Below are positions 9,561 through 18,554 of a DNA stretch of 64,000 nt, one piece after another. The stretch is taken from the NCBI RefSeq assembly GCF_000285515.1, contig NZ_HE610961.1, forward strand, positions 255,919 through 319,918. The letters run 5' to 3'. The notes beneath the pieces were generated by a model that searched no databases, was not told the origin of the DNA, and saw only the letters and a list, made by a program, of their open reading frames with translations. Positions within the stretch are counted from its first letter, which is position 1, and each line of letters begins with the position of its first letter. This DNA is from Paenibacillus senegalensis JC66. GTDB taxonomy: Bacteria > Bacillota > Bacilli > Paenibacillales > NBRC-103111. The translations under genes and the position numbers were made by a program.

Positions 9561-9656
9561 GGTAAAACGGTTCCATCTGCATTATAGCCGCTGCCTATGA
9601 TCAAGGTAATGGACATTTGAGGATGAAGCTTGGACAAAATGAGTCTACCGTTTTAT
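9561..9656. promoter_or_regulatory. Divergent control region with inverted TAAAACGGT motifs
   Basis: GGTAAAACGG (9561-9570) recurs in the opposite orientation at 9646-9656 (TACCGTTTTAT on the plus strand). A minus-strand TATAAT (9581-9586) without a good -35 fits an activator-dependent lyase promoter. The paired motifs could be sites for the adjacent AraC protein; this is inferred. Confidence 0.35.
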
Positions 9657-9773
9657 TCAATTAAACTTGGGGTAATGATAAGATAAAAGCATCTAACTTC
9701 CGCATCATCCCACTTCGGCATGTGTACCTAGGAATACTTAATATCATAGGAAAAGAAGAGAGGAGCAGATGAT

Positions 9774-10682
9774 TTGAAAGCGATTCCAAAGCTGTCTTCT
9801 CATCAGCAAACAATCTACGTTCCGGATATGAGCACATCTTTCCAAGTGTACCAAACCCACTGGCGGGTCACCCAGCCTAATTGGTCGAGACCCCTGCACG
9901 AGCACCCCATGTTTGAACTGAATTATGTTCTGGAAGGTCACCAAAAAGTGCTGGTAGGCCACGATAAGGTTGTCATGAATTCCGGCGATATTTTGCTGAT
10001 TCCCCCGGGCGTGCCTCATCGGGTGACTGATTCCAATCATCAGCAGGTTGTCTATTTCGCTCTTCATTTTGATGTGGAGGACTACATCTTCAGAGCTATG
10101 CTTAATCAATACGGCTGCGGTCTTCATCCTGCAGGCTCGGCCTCGGAAAGCGTTCTGCGTGAGCCTCTGGGCCAGCTGCTGCAGGTAATTAAGCATGATA
10201 GTAAAGATCAGTCGCAAATCTCGCAGAGAATGATCTTTGTTTCTCGCTTATTCACTTTGCTCGCCGCCCTGGGGACAGTCAGCGAGCAGCGCGGGGAACT
10301 CCCGCAGCAGCCGCAGAATACGTCGATGCTGGGGCTGGCCTGCAAAATGGCGAAATGGATTGAGGATGCCATCCGCTCTGACCACGTTCAGCCCGCTTAC
10401 TCCCAGCGATCCATTGCCCGGTTGGCCGAGGAGCTCGGCTACAGCGCATCCTATCTGCGTAAAGTGTTCCACAAAATCTTTGGCTGCTCTCCCCGGCAAT
10501 ACTGGTCGAGGATGATGCTGCACACTGCGCGAATCGAACTGCTCGACCCGGGGCAAACGCTGGAAGGGATTGCTGCAAAGCTGGGCTATCAGGACGGTGC
10601 CCACTTCAGCAAGCAGTTCAAACGCTGGACTGGCTACTCGCCCACAGAATTTCGGCTTTCCCGGCAAAGCCAGGAAACGTAA
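9774..10682 (+). CDS. AraC-family transcriptional regulator with cupin sensor
   Basis: A 302-residue DNA-binding regulator. The N-terminal half (about 20-120) is an AraC-type cupin with HEHPMFELNYVLEG and the downstream motif GDILLIPPGVPHRV. The C-terminal 100 residues carry two helix-turn-helix motifs (LAEELGYSASYLRKVFHKIFG; IAAKLGYQDGAHFSKQFKRWTGYSPTEFR). Translation starts at TTG after an AGGAG box; the nearer ATG reads into a stop after two codons. Its divergent position suggests it activates the 1435-residue lyase in response to a sugar ligand. Confidence 0.85.
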   Translation: MKAIPKLSSHQQTIYVPDMSTSFQVYQTHWRVTQPNWSRPLHEHPMFELNYVLEGHQKVLVGHDKVVMNSGDILLIPPGVPHRVTDSNHQQVVYFALHFDVEDYIFRAMLNQYGCGLHPAGSASESVLREPLGQLLQVIKHDSKDQSQISQRMIFVSRLFTLLAALGTVSEQRGELPQQPQNTSMLGLACKMAKWIEDAIRSDHVQPAYSQRSIARLAEELGYSASYLRKVFHKIFGCSPRQYWSRMMLHTARIELLDPGQTLEGIAAKLGYQDGAHFSKQFKRWTGYSPTEFRLSRQSQET

Positions 10683-10743
10683 CCATAGCAAACCTTATAG
10701 GATTTTAGCCCCATCTTCATTGTTTGAACTAATCAATGACAAA

Positions 10744-10798
10744 AAGACCTGAAGCGGCTAACATGGAGCTCCGCGGCTCCCTAACCGTTTCAGGTCTT
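10744..10798 (-). terminator. Terminator of the RDD gene
   Basis: A long imperfect stem (AAGACCTGAA pairs with TTCAGGTCTT, with an inner GGAGC/GCTCC stem) followed on the minus strand by TTTTT. It lies about 90 bases past the RDD stop codon. Confidence 0.8.
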
Positions 10799-10885
10799 GT
10801 ATGGCCTGCTTCCCAGCTGCGAGCCGCACCATTCAGATCCGCCTAGCTAAGCTCCAGGCAGCGCCATTCAGATCCGCCATTCTCT

Positions 10886-11695
10886 TCAAGCTCCCAGCTT
10901 CCATTCCTCTCTTACAGTCATATACAATTCAACAAGAAAAGCCTGAGGATAAGACGAGTACTGCTCCCGCGGCAAATTCAGCCTTGCCCCTAATAAGTGG
11001 GCCAGCTTCGAAGCCAGCTCATACTGCTTCCGAGCATCCAGGGCAGGCATTCTTTCCACCAAGCCTTGCAGAAGCTGCCAATCCTCGCGGCTCATCTGCT
11101 CGCTTAATGAGGGAGACAATGTCAGATGGACGACGTATTTGGCTTGGAACTTCTTGAGCCATTTGTTCAGCCGCTTCTCGCGGCGAAGACTTTCCTGCTG
11201 AGCATCACGTACGACCACGGTGCCGGCAGCTACATCCCCCAGCCTCCGGTCCTGAGGATGAAAGAATATCCATACCGCTCCCAATATAAACATTATAGGC
11301 AGGAAGTCGATTAGCCGAAAAAAGGTGCGGATAGCCGCAGATAAAAAGGTAAGCGGCTGGCCATTTTCCTGGATCACTCTTATGCCGAGCCATTTTTTGC
11401 CCAAGGTCTGACCGCCATAATAATATTCCATAACAATATAGTACGCGCTGAACAGCAGCCAGCTGAATACAATCAGAAAAGCGTCCACATATTGTCCCAT
11501 TAGGTTAGCGAGATCAGTGCCAATCAGCGCCAGAAGAAGATACAAGATCAGATTGACCGCCATAATGATTCCGATAATAATAAGCATATCCAGCAGGAGC
11601 GCAGCAGCGCGGCTCCCTAAGCCGGCCATCGTTAACTGGAGCCGCACATGCTCGGAAGTAACCACTGTGGACTGTCTTCGATATGTGTCCTGCAA
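10886..11695 (-). CDS. RDD family membrane protein
   Basis: A 269-residue protein. The RDD domain (about 20-150) has three membrane segments, with the signature RAAALLLDMLIII near the start, then GGQTLGKKWLGIRVI and RTFFRLIDFLP. A 100-residue hydrophilic C-terminal part rich in Leu, Arg and Lys follows. RDD proteins are poorly understood membrane proteins, some linked to ion or solute transport. It is divergent from the SpoIIM-like gene and lies beside the MoxR/DUF58 cluster, an association common in Bacillales. Its own terminator lies downstream. Confidence 0.85.
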   Translation of the reverse strand: MQDTYRRQSTVVTSEHVRLQLTMAGLGSRAAALLLDMLIIIGIIMAVNLILYLLLALIGTDLANLMGQYVDAFLIVFSWLLFSAYYIVMEYYYGGQTLGKKWLGIRVIQENGQPLTFLSAAIRTFFRLIDFLPIMFILGAVWIFFHPQDRRLGDVAAGTVVVRDAQQESLRREKRLNKWLKKFQAKYVVHLTLSPSLSEQMSREDWQLLQGLVERMPALDARKQYELASKLAHLLGARLNLPREQYSSYPQAFLVELYMTVREEWKLGA

Positions 11696-11878
11696 AGGTA
11701 TATCTCTCCTTCACTCGAGTAATATGATAAAATTAGAAACGTATAGATTCCCCTCTAAATTTGCAATCACGCGCTGCAAACCATATAGTTTGTAACCCGC
11801 GCTGGAATCGTTTAAGAAAAAAAGCTTAACGCTATCTATGTAATGGAACTTTTATCGATAAGGAGATTGCCTGAACTT

Positions 11879-12922
11879 ATGACCATTCAACGTTATATCC
11901 GGGAGCACAAGCCGGTATGGAATGAACTGGAGCAGCTGCTCACATTATTTGAGAAAAATAAGAACCGCCTGGAGGCAGAGCATATCGACCGGCTCACCTA
12001 TTTATACAAGCTGGCCTCCTCCCATTTGGCCTACTCCCAAACCTATTACGCCAACGATGAAATCGTTGTCTACTTGAACCAGCTCGTATCACGCACTCAT
12101 CATGTCCTGCACGCTGAGCAATGGAAAACGTCCCATCGCCTCGGTGATTTTTTTGGCCGCCGGTTTATTCAATTTTTGGTTGACCGCCGGTACATGATTC
12201 TGCTTGCCTTCGCACTGTTTATGCTGGGTGGAATCAGCGGTTTCATAGCGGTATATATCGATCCCTTGAATCTCGCCGCCGTCACTTCGCCGGAATTGGC
12301 CTCCCAGATCGACCCCTACCGCGTCGGAGAAGGTCATGACCAGCTGCAGAATGCTGTTTTTTCTACGAATATAATGACCAATAACATCCGGGTCGCTATT
12401 CTGGCCTTTGTCAGCGGCATTACGCTTGGTCTTATGACCGTCTATGTTCTGTTTTACAACGGCTTGATCATCGGGGCGCTGGCCGCGGTATTTTGGCAGG
12501 CCGGGACCAGCTACGTGTTCTGGGCCTATATTCTACCTCACGGGATCATTGAGCTGGCTGCTATCTTTATAGCAGGAGGTGCCGGCCTGTATCTGGGCTA
12601 CCGCATGATCAATCCCGGGGCCTATACATGGAAATACCGGCTGCTGCGCACCGTTCGTGAATCGGCGATGCTGTTAATCGGCACAATTCCATTGTTTGTC
12701 ATCGCGGCCATAATTGAAGGATACGTTACTCCTTCCACCCTGCCGCTAGCCGCCAAGTATACGTTCGCGCTGGTCACGCTGCTCGCCCTTGTTCTCTATA
12801 TAGCCTACGGCAGAATGAATCAGCGCAGGCATGATTTGAACCAGGCCAAGCAAGATCAAGGCCGCTCACGCAAGAGCTTGCTGGCAGCCCGAAAGCCCGG
12901 CATGACCCGGACGTCCACCTGA
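11879..12922 (+). CDS. Stage II sporulation protein M-like (SpoIIM/DUF95) membrane protein
   Basis: About 347 residues. A soluble N-terminal helical region (about 1-100) precedes the SpoIIM/DUF95 membrane domain with roughly five segments, including the family motif HGIIELAAIFIAGGAGLYLG. In sporulation SpoIIM joins the peptidoglycan-remodelling engulfment complex. This longer version, next to RDD and MoxR/DUF58 genes, belongs to the wider DUF95 family whose role is unclear. The ATG at 11879 is preferred over one at 11843 because AAGGAG lies 13 bases before it and no site precedes the earlier one. The stop codon lies inside the terminator hairpin. Confidence 0.8.
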   Translation: MTIQRYIREHKPVWNELEQLLTLFEKNKNRLEAEHIDRLTYLYKLASSHLAYSQTYYANDEIVVYLNQLVSRTHHVLHAEQWKTSHRLGDFFGRRFIQFLVDRRYMILLAFALFMLGGISGFIAVYIDPLNLAAVTSPELASQIDPYRVGEGHDQLQNAVFSTNIMTNNIRVAILAFVSGITLGLMTVYVLFYNGLIIGALAAVFWQAGTSYVFWAYILPHGIIELAAIFIAGGAGLYLGYRMINPGAYTWKYRLLRTVRESAMLLIGTIPLFVIAAIIEGYVTPSTLPLAAKYTFALVTLLALVLYIAYGRMNQRRHDLNQAKQDQGRSRKSLLAARKPGMTRTST

Positions 12923-12936
12923 CGTCCGGTTTTTTT
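12907..12936 (+). terminator. Terminator overlapping the SpoIIM-like stop codon
   Basis: CCGGACGTC-cacct-GACGTCCGG is a perfect 9-bp stem followed by seven T. The TGA stop at 12920-12922 sits at the loop and the start of the 3' arm. Confidence 0.9.
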
Positions 12937-12965
12937 CGTTGTCCCGCTATAGCTGCTTTCATTCA

Positions 12966-14342
12966 TTACAGCACATCAGATGATTTGATCTGGAGATAAC
13001 GGTTGACCGTTGTCCAAGCCAGCTCGCCGACCGGAACATCTATCGCTTCTATGCCGGCTGCCTTTATGCGGGCGGTCTGCTCCATTCTCTGCATAGTAAG
13101 CTTATGCGCCATACTTTTAATATAAGCATCGCGAATCGACTCCGATTCCGTTTGGGTCCAGGCATGAAGCACTTCATCCCGCAGCCCGACAAGCAGCAGA
13201 TGATGCTGCCTTCTAACCCTTGCCAGCAGCATGCCGGTGGATTTCTCCAGCATATAAAGATCGAGGTCGGAGAACAGGATCGTCAATGTGCGTTTCCTCT
13301 GCACCCTCATCAAAAACTGCAGGGCCATCTCATAGCTGGACTCTACGTAATCGCTTTGCACATTGAAGACAGCGTCCGTCATCGCCTGCAGATGAGTTAA
13401 TCCCGCGCCAGGCGGCACATAAATTTTGACCTCGCTGGCGAACACGATCAATCCCGCCTTGTCTCCCTGCTTCAGGGCAACCGCCGCCAGGGAAAGCGCC
13501 GCTTCCAGCACTGCATCCAGCTTCGTTCTGCCGGCCAATTCAACGCCCATTCTTCTCCCGCAATCAATCAGGATCATAACTGTCTTTCCACGTTCCGGAC
13601 GAAACACATTGGTCATCAGCGTCCCGGCCCGTGCCGTAGCCCGCCAATTAATCATCCGCGGGTCATCGTCCGGCACATATTCACGGATGGCATGAAGCTC
13701 AGAGCCGCTCCGGTCGCGGCGGAAAAGTCGCTTGCCTTCGAGCATGAGATGGTTCTGCATCGAAGACAGCACTCCCCTGACCCCGGACAAGTCCGGGTAA
13801 ATATTCATGACCTGCGGCTGCTCCACCTTCATCTGCTTCTGCCAAAGGCCGAGCGGCCCCCGCAGGCGAACACGGAACCAGCCCAATGTGAATTGGCCGC
13901 GTTCCCGCCCGGTTGTGGTATAGCGGATTTCAGCGTGTCTTCCCTGCCAAGTCGCTGCTAGCTGTTCAACTGGCGGAGACACGAATTCCGCCGGCAAATC
14001 ATCACGCACCTCAATCGGAATCGATACCGGGTCTTGAGCTTTGGCATGAATCGTCACTTCAAACGGGCTGCCGATATCCGCCTGCTTGGGCAGCTCACGG
14101 CTAAAGCTCAAGCCTTTGCGCCGGGGCAGCAGCGATATATCCAGCACCGCCGCACCGAGCAGCAGACCGTTGGTCAGCAGCAGCGCAGGCAGGCCCAATC
14201 CGAGAAAATAACCCAAGCCGGTAATCAGGGCGGAGGCTCCCGTCAACCACACCATCTTGAGCGTCGGCACCACGGCGCGCCGCTCAAGCACCTCAACGAG
14301 GAACCGGAATGGTCGCCAGCGTTTCCTGGATGAAGTGGTCAC
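12966..14342 (-). CDS. DUF58 domain protein (vWA-like)
   Basis: A 458-residue protein. Two N-terminal membrane segments (about 25-70) are followed by a beta-rich region, then the DUF58 signature (GSELHAIREYVPDDDPRMINWRATAR, about 215-240) and a vWA-like fold with IDCGRRM in place of a full MIDAS motif, which is usual for this subfamily. DUF58 proteins pair with MoxR ATPases and may act in chaperone-like assembly of membrane complexes. The GTG start has GGAGG 9 bases upstream and lies inside the end of the MoxR gene (50-base overlap), so the two are probably translationally coupled. Confidence 0.85.
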   Translation of the reverse strand: MTTSSRKRWRPFRFLVEVLERRAVVPTLKMVWLTGASALITGLGYFLGLGLPALLLTNGLLLGAAVLDISLLPRRKGLSFSRELPKQADIGSPFEVTIHAKAQDPVSIPIEVRDDLPAEFVSPPVEQLAATWQGRHAEIRYTTTGRERGQFTLGWFRVRLRGPLGLWQKQMKVEQPQVMNIYPDLSGVRGVLSSMQNHLMLEGKRLFRRDRSGSELHAIREYVPDDDPRMINWRATARAGTLMTNVFRPERGKTVMILIDCGRRMGVELAGRTKLDAVLEAALSLAAVALKQGDKAGLIVFASEVKIYVPPGAGLTHLQAMTDAVFNVQSDYVESSYEMALQFLMRVQRKRTLTILFSDLDLYMLEKSTGMLLARVRRQHHLLLVGLRDEVLHAWTQTESESIRDAYIKSMAHKLTMQRMEQTARIKAAGIEAIDVPVGELAWTTVNRYLQIKSSDVL

Positions 14343-15213
14343 TGGTTTCTCCCTCCAATTCCATTTGCGGAGTTAGCAGTAAACGGTGTCTCAAGGCGGG
14401 AACGGCAACGATTTTGATATCATCCGGAGTGACAAAGCTGCGGTCGTCCAGCAAAGCCCAGGCTTTGGCGGCGTTAAGCAGGGCGATGCCCGCTCTGGGG
14501 CTCGCACCAAGCTGCAGCCGCTTGTCTTCGCGGGTATACCGGATCAGCTGAGCGACGTACTCGATAATCGAATCCTCCACGACAACCTTTGTCAAGGCAG
14601 CTCTCAGCTCCTTTATGCGCTGGATGGACAGACTGGACTTTGGCTCCTGCTGATTCTCCGCGTAAAAAGGAACGTGATTTTTTAAAATAGCCAGTTCAGA
14701 TTCCAGTGAAGGGTACGATACCGTCAGCTTAAACAGAAACCGGTCCAGCTGGGCTTCCGGCAAAGGATATGTCCCCTCGTACTCGACCGGGTTCTGGGTA
14801 GCGACTACAAAGAAAGGATCAGGCAGCGGGTAAGTATCCCCCTGCACAGTTACCTGCCGTTCCTCCATCGCTTCCAGCAATGCCGCTTGCGTCTTTGGGG
14901 GAGTGCGGTTGATTTCATCCGCCAGCAGCAAATTCGCAAATATCGGCCCCTTCACCATTTCAAAGGAATGCTCGCGGCTGTTGAAAATTAAGCTGCCGGT
15001 AATATCACTGGGCATCATATCCGGTGTAAACTGCACCCGGTGGAACACCCCGTCGGTCAACTCGGCAAGCGTCCTCACCATTTTCGTTTTTCCGATGCCG
15101 GGAACCCCCTCAAGCAGAACGTGTCCGCCGGATAAAAAGGCGGTTAACAGCAAGCGGATATTCGTATTCTGTCCCTTAATAATTTGTTCCATCTGATAAA
15201 GCAACTGCTGCAT
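14293..15213 (-). CDS. MoxR-family AAA+ ATPase
   Basis: A 306-residue cytoplasmic AAA+ ATPase. Walker A is GVPGIGKTK (about 37-45), Walker B LLLADEINRT, followed by sensor region ATQNPVEYEGTYPLPEAQLDRFLF and the C-terminal lid motif GASPRAGIALLNAAKAWA. MoxR ATPases with DUF58/vWA partners act as ATP-driven chaperones. An upstream GTG overlaps the ribosome site, so the ATG at 15213 (AGGAG 8 bases before) is taken as start. It lies in a tight operon between DUF4350 and DUF58. Confidence 0.9.
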   Translation of the reverse strand: MQQLLYQMEQIIKGQNTNIRLLLTAFLSGGHVLLEGVPGIGKTKMVRTLAELTDGVFHRVQFTPDMMPSDITGSLIFNSREHSFEMVKGPIFANLLLADEINRTPPKTQAALLEAMEERQVTVQGDTYPLPDPFFVVATQNPVEYEGTYPLPEAQLDRFLFKLTVSYPSLESELAILKNHVPFYAENQQEPKSSLSIQRIKELRAALTKVVVEDSIIEYVAQLIRYTREDKRLQLGASPRAGIALLNAAKAWALLDDRSFVTPDDIKIVAVPALRHRLLLTPQMELEGETSDHFIQETLATIPVPR

Positions 15214-15218
15214 CGCTC

Positions 15219-16352
15219 TCACTCCTTCTCCAATTTAAGTATGAATTCATCCGCACGGCGGCTGTCCTCCAGCAGCTGCTTGGACGAATATTGCTTGCTC
15301 TGCCTTGCGTTCCTCCAGCTTTGCAGCAGCTCATCCAACCGCCGAATCTCTTCCGCGCTCCAATGGAGCCTGGCCGCAGCCAGCAGCTGAGAGTCACTGG
15401 CATCAGTCCTAACGCCCCAGCGCTCCCTGAACAGATGGCGTATGTACTGCATTTGATGCTCCAGGGCTTCATACGCAAACCGTCGCCGTTCGTACCAGCC
15501 GGCAGCCGCCAGCAGCGTCTCATCCCCGCGGCGGACTGTAAACTCCCGTGGGGTATAAGCGGGACTAAAGCGCGCTCCCTTATACCACAGCCACAGCAAA
15601 ACGGCGATAGCCAGCTGCAGCAGGACCGCAATCAGCCAGGCGGGATAAACGGCCAGGATTCCCGGCTGCACACGTAAACCATGATAATATTCGTCAAACC
15701 AGACAGGACCTTCAAGACTGCTAAGATAGGGCCATATCAGCTCAAAATGACCCTGCTCCAGAATCGTCTCGTTACGCATCCATTCCGGTACAAGAAACAG
15801 CGCCGCCGTGCCTTCACCTACTTCTTTCCTTGCGGCAAGCATCCCATGCTCGTCGGTTATGAGCGGTTCAATATCCCCGCCCGGGACAATCCGCAAGGAG
15901 GTATAGCCCGCGGCCGGCCAGCTGCCGGAGCGATCACCCTCAGCACCCGAGAAGGCTGTTATCGTTTCGCCTTCAGCAGGTGCACCGCTTCCCTCTGCTT
16001 CAAACCAGTCCCCGATACGGCTTCTATTGTCAAACCACAGCACATGGTTGCCCTCAGCCACCCAATCATGTATCAGATCAAGGTCTGCTTCGCTAACACC
16101 TGCTGGCTTGATGACTACCAGCGTGCCCTGCTGGCTTTCGGCCAGAAACCGCCATTCCTGACGCCATTCCTTCACCGGGTATCCCTTTTCTTTCATGAGG
16201 GTAAACAAGCCCTTGACCCCGTCCCTGTCCGCAGACGAAGCTGCATAAGAAGGCCACTTGGGCACATCCGGCTTAACGAAGAAATAGCCCAGAACAAGAA
16301 AAACGCACACACAGAAGCCAAGCAGGATATGCTCTTTAGCTACGCGCATCAT
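15219..16352 (-). CDS. DUF4350 domain membrane protein
   Basis: About 377 residues. There is one N-terminal membrane segment (about 9-27), an extracytoplasmic domain with a class I glutamine amidotransferase-like fold (about 35-230; FTLMKEKGYPVKEWRQEW, LLADEHGMLAA-like stretches), a second membrane segment (about 240-262), and a basic cytoplasmic tail. Genes of this type sit between DUF4129 and MoxR in Bacillales clusters; the function is unknown. The start at 16352 follows GGAAGGGGG, and the gene overlaps the end of the DUF4129 gene by 17 bases. Confidence 0.75.
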   Translation of the reverse strand: MMRVAKEHILLGFCVCVFLVLGYFFVKPDVPKWPSYAASSADRDGVKGLFTLMKEKGYPVKEWRQEWRFLAESQQGTLVVIKPAGVSEADLDLIHDWVAEGNHVLWFDNRSRIGDWFEAEGSGAPAEGETITAFSGAEGDRSGSWPAAGYTSLRIVPGGDIEPLITDEHGMLAARKEVGEGTAALFLVPEWMRNETILEQGHFELIWPYLSSLEGPVWFDEYYHGLRVQPGILAVYPAWLIAVLLQLAIAVLLWLWYKGARFSPAYTPREFTVRRGDETLLAAAGWYERRRFAYEALEHQMQYIRHLFRERWGVRTDASDSQLLAAARLHWSAEEIRRLDELLQSWRNARQSKQYSSKQLLEDSRRADEFILKLEKE

Positions 16353-16971
16353 CCCGTTCCCCCTTCCGCATGCAGTCCTCGCCATACTGCTTGATCAGCT
16401 CATACTGGGATTGCCCCGCGGCGGAACGGCCGTAATAAATTTGCTCAAATAATCGGGCTGCCTTGCTGAAAGGCGGAATGGCTCCGGCCTGCTGTTCTCT
16501 CAGTTCCTCCCGGTATTCATAGTTGGTTTTCCACTTTTCCGCCTTTACCCAGCCCTGCTCATCCATCGCTATAAGGATTGCCAGGAAGCGGTAACGGATT
16601 GCCTCTCTATACTGGCCCTTCTGCGCGGCTAGATTGGCCTCCCGCAGCAGATCCGCCGAAGACTTGTGCAAATCATCTTCATTCAAAAAGACAGCTTTAT
16701 GACGAATAGTTCGGCTAAGGATCATTTTACGAACCAGCCAGATGATAACTACAGCGAGAACCGCCATGAGCACGGCAACGATAATCAAGGTTACGGAGCG
16801 GGAGCCCTCCGGCTGGATCGACCAATCGGGAAACCAGTCGGAGATCAGATCCCACATTCGTTCCCATAAAGAAGGACCCCTTTCTTGCTGATGGTAGGCC
16901 ATGAATTCATCCCGGGACAGGATCTCCTGCAAATGTTCGCGGTCTTCATGCCTGTTGTCGATAGTGCTCAT
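16336..16971 (-). CDS. DUF4129 domain membrane protein
   Basis: A 211-residue protein with one central membrane segment (about 58-80) and a C-terminal DUF4129 region (about 110-200; REAIRYRFLAILIAMDEQGWV, ARLFEQIYYGRSAAG). The N-terminal 55 residues are probably outside the cell and have a Trp-rich stretch. The family appears with MoxR/DUF58 modules and resembles the C-terminal part of some transglutaminase-like membrane proteins. It is part of the operon that starts at 18081. Confidence 0.8.
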   Translation of the reverse strand: MSTIDNRHEDREHLQEILSRDEFMAYHQQERGPSLWERMWDLISDWFPDWSIQPEGSRSVTLIIVAVLMAVLAVVIIWLVRKMILSRTIRHKAVFLNEDDLHKSSADLLREANLAAQKGQYREAIRYRFLAILIAMDEQGWVKAEKWKTNYEYREELREQQAGAIPPFSKAARLFEQIYYGRSAAGQSQYELIKQYGEDCMRKGERDDARS

Positions 16972-16975
16972 AAGC

Positions 16976-18081
16976 TTAATGCTCCTCCGGTGGATTGCGG
17001 TATGTGGAGCCCTCAGGCGCGGAGCCTGGCGAATAGCCTGGCGCCGGAGAAGGGCCTATGGGGCCGGCTGCAAGCGGAGCCCCGGCAGAACGGGAACGTT
17101 CCCATTGCTGCTGATACTCCCTTATTGCCGAGTCGATGCGTTCCTCCAGATCCTTCCCCCGGCTGCGGAACAGCAAATCTTCGAACACAACACCGTAAGT
17201 GATGGTATACAGAGGCAAAATAAGCAGCGAAAGCAGGACGGAAACTAATTGCCCCAGCAGCGACACCTTAAACACATAGTAAACAAGAAGATAGATACCT
17301 AAAGAAAATACACTATATATAGCAGTTAAAACAATTAATGTCACATAAATCCGCCAAAAGCTGTGTTTGGTAAGCCTCCAGCTTTTACCGAAGGGCCCAT
17401 TTTCTTTTTCCAGGGAGAGAACGGGCAGAAAAAAACCGAGACGGATAACAAAGTACAAAAAGCCTGTTATAATTCCAGCAACAAGCGCAATATACAGCAG
17501 CATCATTATGACAACCATTAGAATCTCTAAAGCCGGCGAAGAGGCATTCAACTGAACCATTCCCAGCCCCACGATCGACAAAAAAACATTACGACAAAGA
17601 CAGCCACCACGACAGCCAGCACTGTGGCAATATAGATCCCTAACAAAATCAGCCCGAATAATATCGAATACCCTGATCTTTTCCAGAAGGGGGAAATGCT
17701 GCGCTTAAGCAGTTCTCCAATGGACGGCTGCTCCCCTCGGGAACCGGCGCGGACCAGATGCAGATTAGCTGATAAGGCTAACGGGAAAACAAAAATAAGA
17801 TACAGCGGCAAAAGCACTACGGTGAACAAAACCTGCCATCCGGAAACGTCATCTCCCTCCGGCGCCAGTTCGTTTCCCGCTGCAAAGCCATCCTCCCATG
17901 GCAAAGAAAAGCCTATGTTCGTCGCTTCACTGTAATCAAAGAACAGCAAATTCTGTACTAGGTATACAGGTCCTATAAATACCAGCACAATCATAAATGC
18001 CGTTAAAAAATATTTGCGGTACAGCTGAAAGCTGCGGTCGAGCAGTTCTCCTACGCCAACCGGTTTCATCCAACTCTCCAT
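16976..18081 (-). pseudogene. Polytopic membrane protein gene interrupted by a one-base frameshift
   Basis: The first frame (18081 to 17548) begins MESWMKPVGVGELLDRSFQL and stops soon after a T7 tract. The second frame (17581 to 16976) continues the same hydrophobic pattern and ends in a Pro/Gly-rich tail. One extra T at the tract (plus-strand A7, 17580-17586) would join them as ...VVMFFLSIVGLGMVQ..., giving one protein of about 368 residues with five or six membrane segments, resembling the multi-pass proteins often first in DUF4129/MoxR operons. The second frame has no ribosome site of its own. It may be a true pseudogene, a sequencing homopolymer error or a slippage product. Confidence 0.75.
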
Positions 18082-18554
18082 CGTCTTCCTCCTGTTTCTT
18101 TTTCTCTATTATGTAAAATTTTAAGGTGAACCCGGATATCCTCGTTAATCAATATTAATTCAGGTGTATGGATCAGAATGTTCAATTAATCAATGTCTTG
18201 TACAAGGAAACAGCGTAAACCGGTTATGTAAAATGCTTATGTAAACAATCTAATTTTGTCCTCCGTGCGACGCGCCTTTCCTGTTCAGTCCATGTCCCTA
18301 TTTGATGACCGTGCCTCTTCTGTCCTGCCATGCCCTTATTTTCGTTTTTACCTGCACAATCAAAATCATTGACTAATTATATCAGAAAATTAGCGCTTCA
18401 GTGACGGAAAACGTAACAATATTACTTTTTTCCTACCTATTTATATGCCGCCAGAAACGCGCAGCTGCTTGGTAAACTTATCTTGGATTACCAATATGAT
18501 TGCATTGAGGCCTATGATCCCTCCCATTATAATGGCAAACGAGGAGGGGATAAC
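18082..18554. other. Intergenic region, no gene seen
   Basis: About 470 bases between the divergent membrane operon and sleB, with no credible reading frame. The 11-mer TTATGTAAAAT or close variants occur three times (near 18109, 18223 and 18237). ATTGACT at about 18369 is followed by an AT-rich stretch with an imperfect CTAATT...AATTAG inverted repeat, a possible promoter region. I cannot assign a sporulation-sigma promoter. Confidence 0.4.

Noticed and set aside
10799..10885. Direct repeat CATTCAGATCCGCC between the RDD terminator and gene
   Set aside because: Two copies only, 37 bases apart; no likely role beyond repeat noise.
13100..14333. Several long plus-strand frames opposite DUF58
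   Set aside because: GC-rich antisense frames without ribosome sites or domains; shadows of the real gene.
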